A stretch of 64,000 nucleotides of DNA from DASPMP01 sp035248725 (GTDB lineage: Bacteria > Gemmatimonadota > Gemmatimonadetes > Gemmatimonadales > Gemmatimonadaceae), in the NCBI GenBank assembly GCA_035248725.1, contig DATFHG010000080.1, positions 1-64,000 on the forward strand, in the 5' to 3' direction. Made by a program: the position numbers and the translations under genes. The notes under the pieces are model-generated. The model did no database searches. It had not been told where the DNA came from and saw nothing but the letters and a program-made list of their open reading frames with translations. Below, in pieces: positions 59,988 to 64,000 of this stretch (positions are counted from its first letter, which is position 1; each line of letters starts with the position of its first letter).

Positions 59988-62396
59988 TCACGGCGCGTAT
60001 GCCTGTACGGTGTTCAACGGGCCAGCAATGCCATAGCCACCAGCGACGATGATGTTTCCGGCCAGGACACCGATGCCCATGGTTTCGCGAACGCTGGTCA
60101 TGTCGGTTCCGGTCGTCCAGGTGTTCGACGCCGGGTCATAGATGTCCACGCGCGCCATGTCGTTCGATCCATCGGAGCCGCCAAAGACGTAGAGCTTGCC
60201 GTTGAGCGATGCCGCGGAAGCGCCGGCGCGCGATACGGGAAGCGGAGCTGACGTCGTCCAGCTGTTGGTTGCGGGATCGTAGACGTCGACCGCGGCCGTC
60301 ACCGCGGACGCGGTCCCATCGAAGCCGCCAGCGACGTACAGCTTTCCGTTGACCACAGCGACCGCCGGGAATCCGTGCGAGTTCGGTGCGGAGGCAAGCG
60401 TGGCCCACGTGTTCGTCGCGGGGTCGTACGAATACAGCAGGTTGCGGTATCCGGAGTTCCCGTCGCAACCGGAGAAGACGTACATCTTGCCGCCGATCAC
60501 GCCCGATCCACCACAACCGCTCAGGGACGGCATGGTGGCCCCGGTGGTCCAGCTGTCCGTTGCCGCGCTGTAGATGAACAGCGTGTTCGTCGGCAGATTG
60601 GCGCTGGCCGTGACACCGCCCGCGACATACAGCTTGCCATTGATGCTGCTGCCGCCGCTCATCCAATAGCGGCCGACCGGCATGCTCGCGCCGAAGGTCC
60701 ACGTGTTCGTCGCGGGGTGGTAGATCTGGAGCGACGGATCCTCGGCGGTGGCATTCGCTCCGCTCGCCACATACAGCAAGCCATTGATCGTATCAGCCGC
60801 CGGAGAGCTGCGTCCCTGCGGCATGTCCTGCAGCCCAGTCCACGTATTTGCCGTGGCGATGTTGAACGGCCTGCTGGTGCCGTCCGTCAATCCTGATGCC
60901 TGCGCGACGAGGGTATAACCCACTCCCGCGTTGTCGATGGACACGCTGTCGAACGTGACCAGGCCGTTCGCCGCCGCCTTGCTGACGACGCCTCCGAGGG
61001 TCGCACCACCGGTGTTGTTTCCGAACACCAGCGTGACGACGTTCGTCGCGCTCGTATCCACATTCCCGAAGGCGTCTTCGATCGCGACCTGCAGCGCCGG
61101 GCTAATGAACGCCCCGGGCGCCGCGGACATCGGATTCACCTGGAACGCCAGCTTCGCCGCGGCACCGGGTGTGCCGGTCGCGACGAACGTGGTGGACACC
61201 GAATCAGGCGCGGTCGCCGTGAGCGAATTGAAGCCGGCAGTGTCGCCGAGCTGCCACGCGTCCACGGTCGCTCGACCGTTGATGTCCGTCACCTTGACCG
61301 GTCCCGTGACGACGCCGTGGCCCGCGGCGACCTGGAACGTGATGCTCGCATTCGCAACCAGCGTCCCGCCCGAATCCGTGGCCGTGACTTGAGGCGCCAC
61401 GCCGACCTGCGTCCCAACCGTCGTGCTCTGACTGTCCGAAGCGGCGAGCTTCGTCAGTGTGGCGACGACCTGGGAGACGCTCACGCTCGTCGTGCGGGAT
61501 ACCGTGTCCGATGTAACGGTGATGATGGCCGTCGGATTGAACGACCGCACGCGCAGCAAACCGGTCGTGCCGTCGATCTCGAGTTGCGTGGAGTCGCTCG
61601 ACTGCCAGTGCAACGACGGGTTCACGATGATCGAATCGGCCACATCGCGAGCGACGACGGGAATATGGCGTCCACCGTTCGGGCACGTCCCGTTGCAGAC
61701 GGCGTTGGCCACGTACGGCGACGTGAGGAATGCGAGGCTCTTGGTGACCTGGCGAACCTTCACGAGCACGCTGTCCTTCAGATTGTCGAAGAGCGCGATC
61801 ACGTACGCCTTTCCCGGAGCCTTCGCGACGACATTCAGTGCGTTCACGGCGACGATCGTCGACGCAGTGCCACCGCTGTCGTGCGCTGTCAGACTCGCGC
61901 TGCTGATCGCCGGCCCTGCCAGATTGTCGTGGATGTTCGTCCCGCGCACCACGACGGACCGCGACATACCGAGGCCGGGAATCGAGTCGATCGGCGCGAC
62001 ACGGATGTTCTTGAAGTGCACGCGCAGTGTGTGCGAGGCGACGACGCCGGTATCGAGCTCCGGCGCCAGCAGGCGCGCGGTGATGGTCGCCAATCCAACG
62101 CCGACGCCGCGCATCAAGCCAGTCACGCTATCGACCGCAACGACGGACGGGTTGCTCGAGCTCCACCGCTGCACCGTGTGACTCAAGTCCGCAGACCCTG
62201 CGTCGACGTCCAGGTGCAGCGAGTCGCCAAGGATCAGGGCCGTGTCACCCTGAATGGCGAGCGTGATCTCCGACTGGTTCGCCGAGCTTTTCGGGCTGGT
62301 GATCTTGTCGAGATCGCAGGTGGCGAAGACGACGATGCTGGCGACAGCGACGACTGCAGGGGCGACGCGCTGCGTCACGCGACGAAAAGAACGCAT
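59988..62396 (-). CDS. exported lipoprotein with Ig-like (Big) domains and kelch repeats
   Basis: 802 residues from the ATG at 62396. A hydrophobic N-terminus (VAPAVVAVASIVVFATC) with Cys27 is a possible, slightly atypical lipobox. The first half has Big_2-like strands ('VQRWSSSNPSVVAVDSVTGLMRGVGVGLATITA') and further Ig-like domains with 'TVTSDTVSRTTSVSVSQ' and 'DINGRATVDAW'. The C-terminal ~290 residues hold about six kelch repeats ('NGKLYVAGGxxxxx...VYDPATNSWTTxAPLP'), which form a beta-propeller. It is probably a surface adhesin or binding protein. Its start is preceded by an A-rich stretch without a clear SD, and the 198-bp gap upstream should hold the promoter. Confidence 0.8.
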   Translation of the reverse strand: MRSFRRVTQRVAPAVVAVASIVVFATCDLDKITSPKSSANQSEITLAIQGDTALILGDSLHLDVDAGSADLSHTVQRWSSSNPSVVAVDSVTGLMRGVGVGLATITARLLAPELDTGVVASHTLRVHFKNIRVAPIDSIPGLGMSRSVVVRGTNIHDNLAGPAISSASLTAHDSGGTASTIVAVNALNVVAKAPGKAYVIALFDNLKDSVLVKVRQVTKSLAFLTSPYVANAVCNGTCPNGGRHIPVVARDVADSIIVNPSLHWQSSDSTQLEIDGTTGLLRVRSFNPTAIITVTSDTVSRTTSVSVSQVVATLTKLAASDSQSTTVGTQVGVAPQVTATDSGGTLVANASITFQVAAGHGVVTGPVKVTDINGRATVDAWQLGDTAGFNSLTATAPDSVSTTFVATGTPGAAAKLAFQVNPMSAAPGAFISPALQVAIEDAFGNVDTSATNVVTLVFGNNTGGATLGGVVSKAAANGLVTFDSVSIDNAGVGYTLVAQASGLTDGTSRPFNIATANTWTGLQDMPQGRSSPAADTINGLLYVASGANATAEDPSLQIYHPATNTWTFGASMPVGRYWMSGGSSINGKLYVAGGVTASANLPTNTLFIYSAATDSWTTGATMPSLSGCGGSGVIGGKMYVFSGCDGNSGYRNLLYSYDPATNTWATLASAPNSHGFPAVAVVNGKLYVAGGFDGTASAVTAAVDVYDPATNSWTTSAPLPVSRAGASAASLNGKLYVFGGSDGSNDMARVDIYDPASNTWTTGTDMTSVRETMGIGVLAGNIIVAGGYGIAGPLNTVQAYAP

Positions 62397-62594
62397 GATT
62401 CTTTTTTTGAGGGTGCTTCGTGCGACAAACGGCAGGAGTGCGACGGTCGATTGCCTGGGAACAATCGGCCTATCACAAGGCGGGGCTAATATTTGGCCGC
62501 GCTCGCCCCGCCGCAATACTTATGGAATAGCCGCTGCACGGCTGCGTACGATATCTGACTGTTCAACCCTCAGGCGCGCCGGCGAGCCATCCGT

Positions 62595-64000
62595 TTACCG
62601 CCTGCTGAGCTCGTTTTTGGCGTCCGGGGGCAGCAGGCTGAGGACCTTGGCCATGGGTACCGCGAAGCTGATTCCCGTGCCGCCGACCAGCGCCTCCCGA
62701 TGCACCGCGACCACGTCGCCCGATTCGCTGAAAATCGGACTGCCGCTGGCGCCCACGACGGTCATCATGTTCAGCTGCACGAAGTCCGGCGCGACCTTGC
62801 TGAAGATGCCCGCCGTCATCGACGTGCGGACGGTCGTCGTGGTCTTGTTGTCGAACGCCAGCTCCGTCGAATACGGGAACCCGATCAGGGCGGCGGCCGC
62901 ACCCTGCTGGGCCGTCTTGCCGTCCCAATCGATCTTGTCGATGTGCGGGCCCGTATAGTTGGGAATCTTGACGATGGCGATGTCGGCGTCCGACCCCGAC
63001 CCGAGAGCAACGACGTCCACTTTCGTCTCGAGATTGAAGGCATGGTCCGCCATGGCGATGTAGATCGGCGAGTGCACCGCGCCATTGCGGTCGGTGACGA
63101 CATGACGATTAGTCACGAGGTACCCGGACGGCGTGATCACGAATCCTGATCCCGCCTTGAGCGAGTCGTTGCCCTGGGTGCCTCCAAAGAAAAAGAACAG
63201 AAGTCCCACCGCGCCCTGATTCCGCTGCGCGATCTGCGCGAGCGTGGCACCACCGCCGCGCACGGCGCGTACCTGTGCCTCCACCTCGTTCGCGTGATCC
63301 TCGGCGGCGCGCAATGCGCGGCGAAGCGAATCCAGGGAAGCACGGGAGCCGCCATCCCCCGCCTGCGCCTTGCTCACTTCGGCACGGAGCCGCGTCATCT
63401 CCTCCTCGGCTCTGTGGCGGGCGGAGTCGCCCGATGCGAGCTGCTGGTCGAGGGACTGCCGCGCGCGCACGAGCGCTTGTTCGAGCAGGCCGGTGCGTCG
63501 CGACGCGTCCGCGAGCGCTTCACGCAGCGAGTCCAGCACCGCGCGCGGGGCGCTGGACGCGCGGGCGGAGTCGAACGACGCACGCAGGCGATCGGCTTCG
63601 GCGGCGGCCGCTTTGCGAATGGAATCCGATCGCGCCTCGAACTTCGACCGTTCCGCGGCGATGCGATTCTCGCTCTGCGCCACGCGCCACTGCGTGACGC
63701 CGAGCAGGAGGCTCGCGATGATGACCGTGGTGGCGACGCTCGCCCAGACGATGACGCGCACGCGCTTCGCGCTCTTCTTCGACATGTCCTCGAGGACGTC
63801 CTTGAAGAAGGCGGTGCGGCCGGCACCGGCGAAGCTGCGTCGCGCCAGCTTCGTGGCCGGACCCATGGACTTCACCTTCGCGCGCTCTGGTGGAACCGGA
63901 GGGGACGTCGGTGGCTCGTTCGTGAGACGCGCGGCCGGCTGCGGCGAGCGCCGCACGGGTTTCGCTTCGGCGGGCGTGCTGAGCGTCTCCTGCGCACCGC
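62595..64000 (-). CDS. membrane-anchored trypsin-like serine protease with coiled-coil (5' end outside window)
   Basis: The frame stays open to the end of the window, so the true start may lie beyond it; an in-frame GTG is at 63956. The visible part has a Pro/Lys-rich cytoplasmic stretch, one membrane helix (VIVWASVATTVIIASLLLG), a long Ala/Arg/Asp coiled-coil of ~150 residues with repeated 'LDSLR' phrases, and an S1/HtrA-like protease domain. The triad is His in YLVTNRHVV, Asp in GSDADIAIVKI and Ser in VVGASGSPIF. There is no PDZ domain. It probably acts in periplasmic protein quality control or signalling. Confidence 0.85.
   Translation of the reverse strand, partial: GAQETLSTPAEAKPVRRSPQPAARLTNEPPTSPPVPPERAKVKSMGPATKLARRSFAGAGRTAFFKDVLEDMSKKSAKRVRVIVWASVATTVIIASLLLGVTQWRVAQSENRIAAERSKFEARSDSIRKAAAAEADRLRASFDSARASSAPRAVLDSLREALADASRRTGLLEQALVRARQSLDQQLASGDSARHRAEEEMTRLRAEVSKAQAGDGGSRASLDSLRRALRAAEDHANEVEAQVRAVRGGGATLAQIAQRNQGAVGLLFFFFGGTQGNDSLKAGSGFVITPSGYLVTNRHVVTDRNGAVHSPIYIAMADHAFNLETKVDVVALGSGSDADIAIVKIPNYTGPHIDKIDWDGKTAQQGAAAALIGFPYSTELAFDNKTTTTVRTSMTAGIFSKVAPDFVQLNMMTVVGASGSPIFSESGDVVAVHREALVGGTGISFAVPMAKVLSLLPPDAKNELSRR

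Overview
The window is GC-rich bacterial chromosomal DNA (roughly two-thirds GC by eye) and is almost fully coding. It carries informational genes (gyrB, recF, dciA, uvrA, ligA, cysS, the rpmG-secE-nusG-rplKAJL-rpoBC string and four tRNAs) mixed with many secreted proteins of unknown function. Short ATGA/GTGA/TTGA overlaps between genes are the rule, and GTG and TTG starts are common. Secreted proteins typically begin with short signal peptides ending in AQ. The gene content, the CxxxY-type CcmE, the many secreted 'DTTxR'-rich proteins, the BlaI/M56 pair and the zinc-ribbon Ser/Thr kinase suggest a Gemmatimonadota bacterium with a respiratory, diderm lifestyle. That assignment is inference from gene content, not a database match. 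No gap between genes exceeds about 300 bases apart from the tRNA block, which is itself described. No insertion sequence, prophage or CRISPR array was seen.

Layout. 1-1551: the end of a queD-like gene, an SDR dehydrogenase and a Trm112-like zinc protein. 1548-5410 (minus): TPR protein, ParA-like ATPase, lipoprotein and long-chain acyl-CoA ligase. 5515-6612: a phosphoribosyltransferase and a V4R sensor protein. 6631-10899 (minus): a response regulator, a REC-GGDEF diguanylate cyclase, a GAF protein and ligA. 11082-13541: a YtxH-like protein, a secreted TPR protein and thymidine phosphorylase. 13561-17222: a BlaI/M56 proteolytic-signalling operon. It is preceded by two palindromic operators, and its first gene encodes a secreted protein that shares a tandem '(M/I)(S/T)SD' repeat with the extracytoplasmic tail of the M56 sensor. 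17226-19968: a divergent cluster of small secreted proteins containing two paralogues of an unrecognised family. 20008-23568 (minus): recF-dciA-gyrB. 23587-25766: enoyl-CoA hydratase, topoisomerase IB and a YfiM-like protein.

25820-29395 is a cytochrome c maturation operon (ccmE, ccmF, ccmH-like, ccmI-like) with unusual cysteine motifs. 29399-34322 (minus) is a coupled operon of cutA, a degenerate macro-domain protein, a transglutaminase-like protein and an ABC ATPase with its permease. 34434-38822 holds uvrA and both L-serine dehydratase subunits. 38904-42743 holds a YbjN-like protein, PspA, an AI-2E-type permease and cysS. 42763-55664 is a long transcription unit: a good promoter, tRNA-Thr(UGU)-Tyr-Gly-Thr(GGU), rpmG, secE, nusG, rplK, rplA, rplJ, rplL, rpoB, rpoC and a strong terminator. 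It contains alternative hairpins between rplJ and rplL and an attenuator-like structure just before rpoB. 55691-64000 (minus) encodes a Ser/Thr kinase with secreted partner proteins, a kelch-repeat lipoprotein and a trypsin-like protease that runs off the window.

The most interesting candidate for an undescribed system is the BlaI/M56 operon with its repeat-sharing secreted partner. Next are the kinase cluster with its interchangeable domains, the two-hairpin switch before rpoB and the atypical Ccm set.
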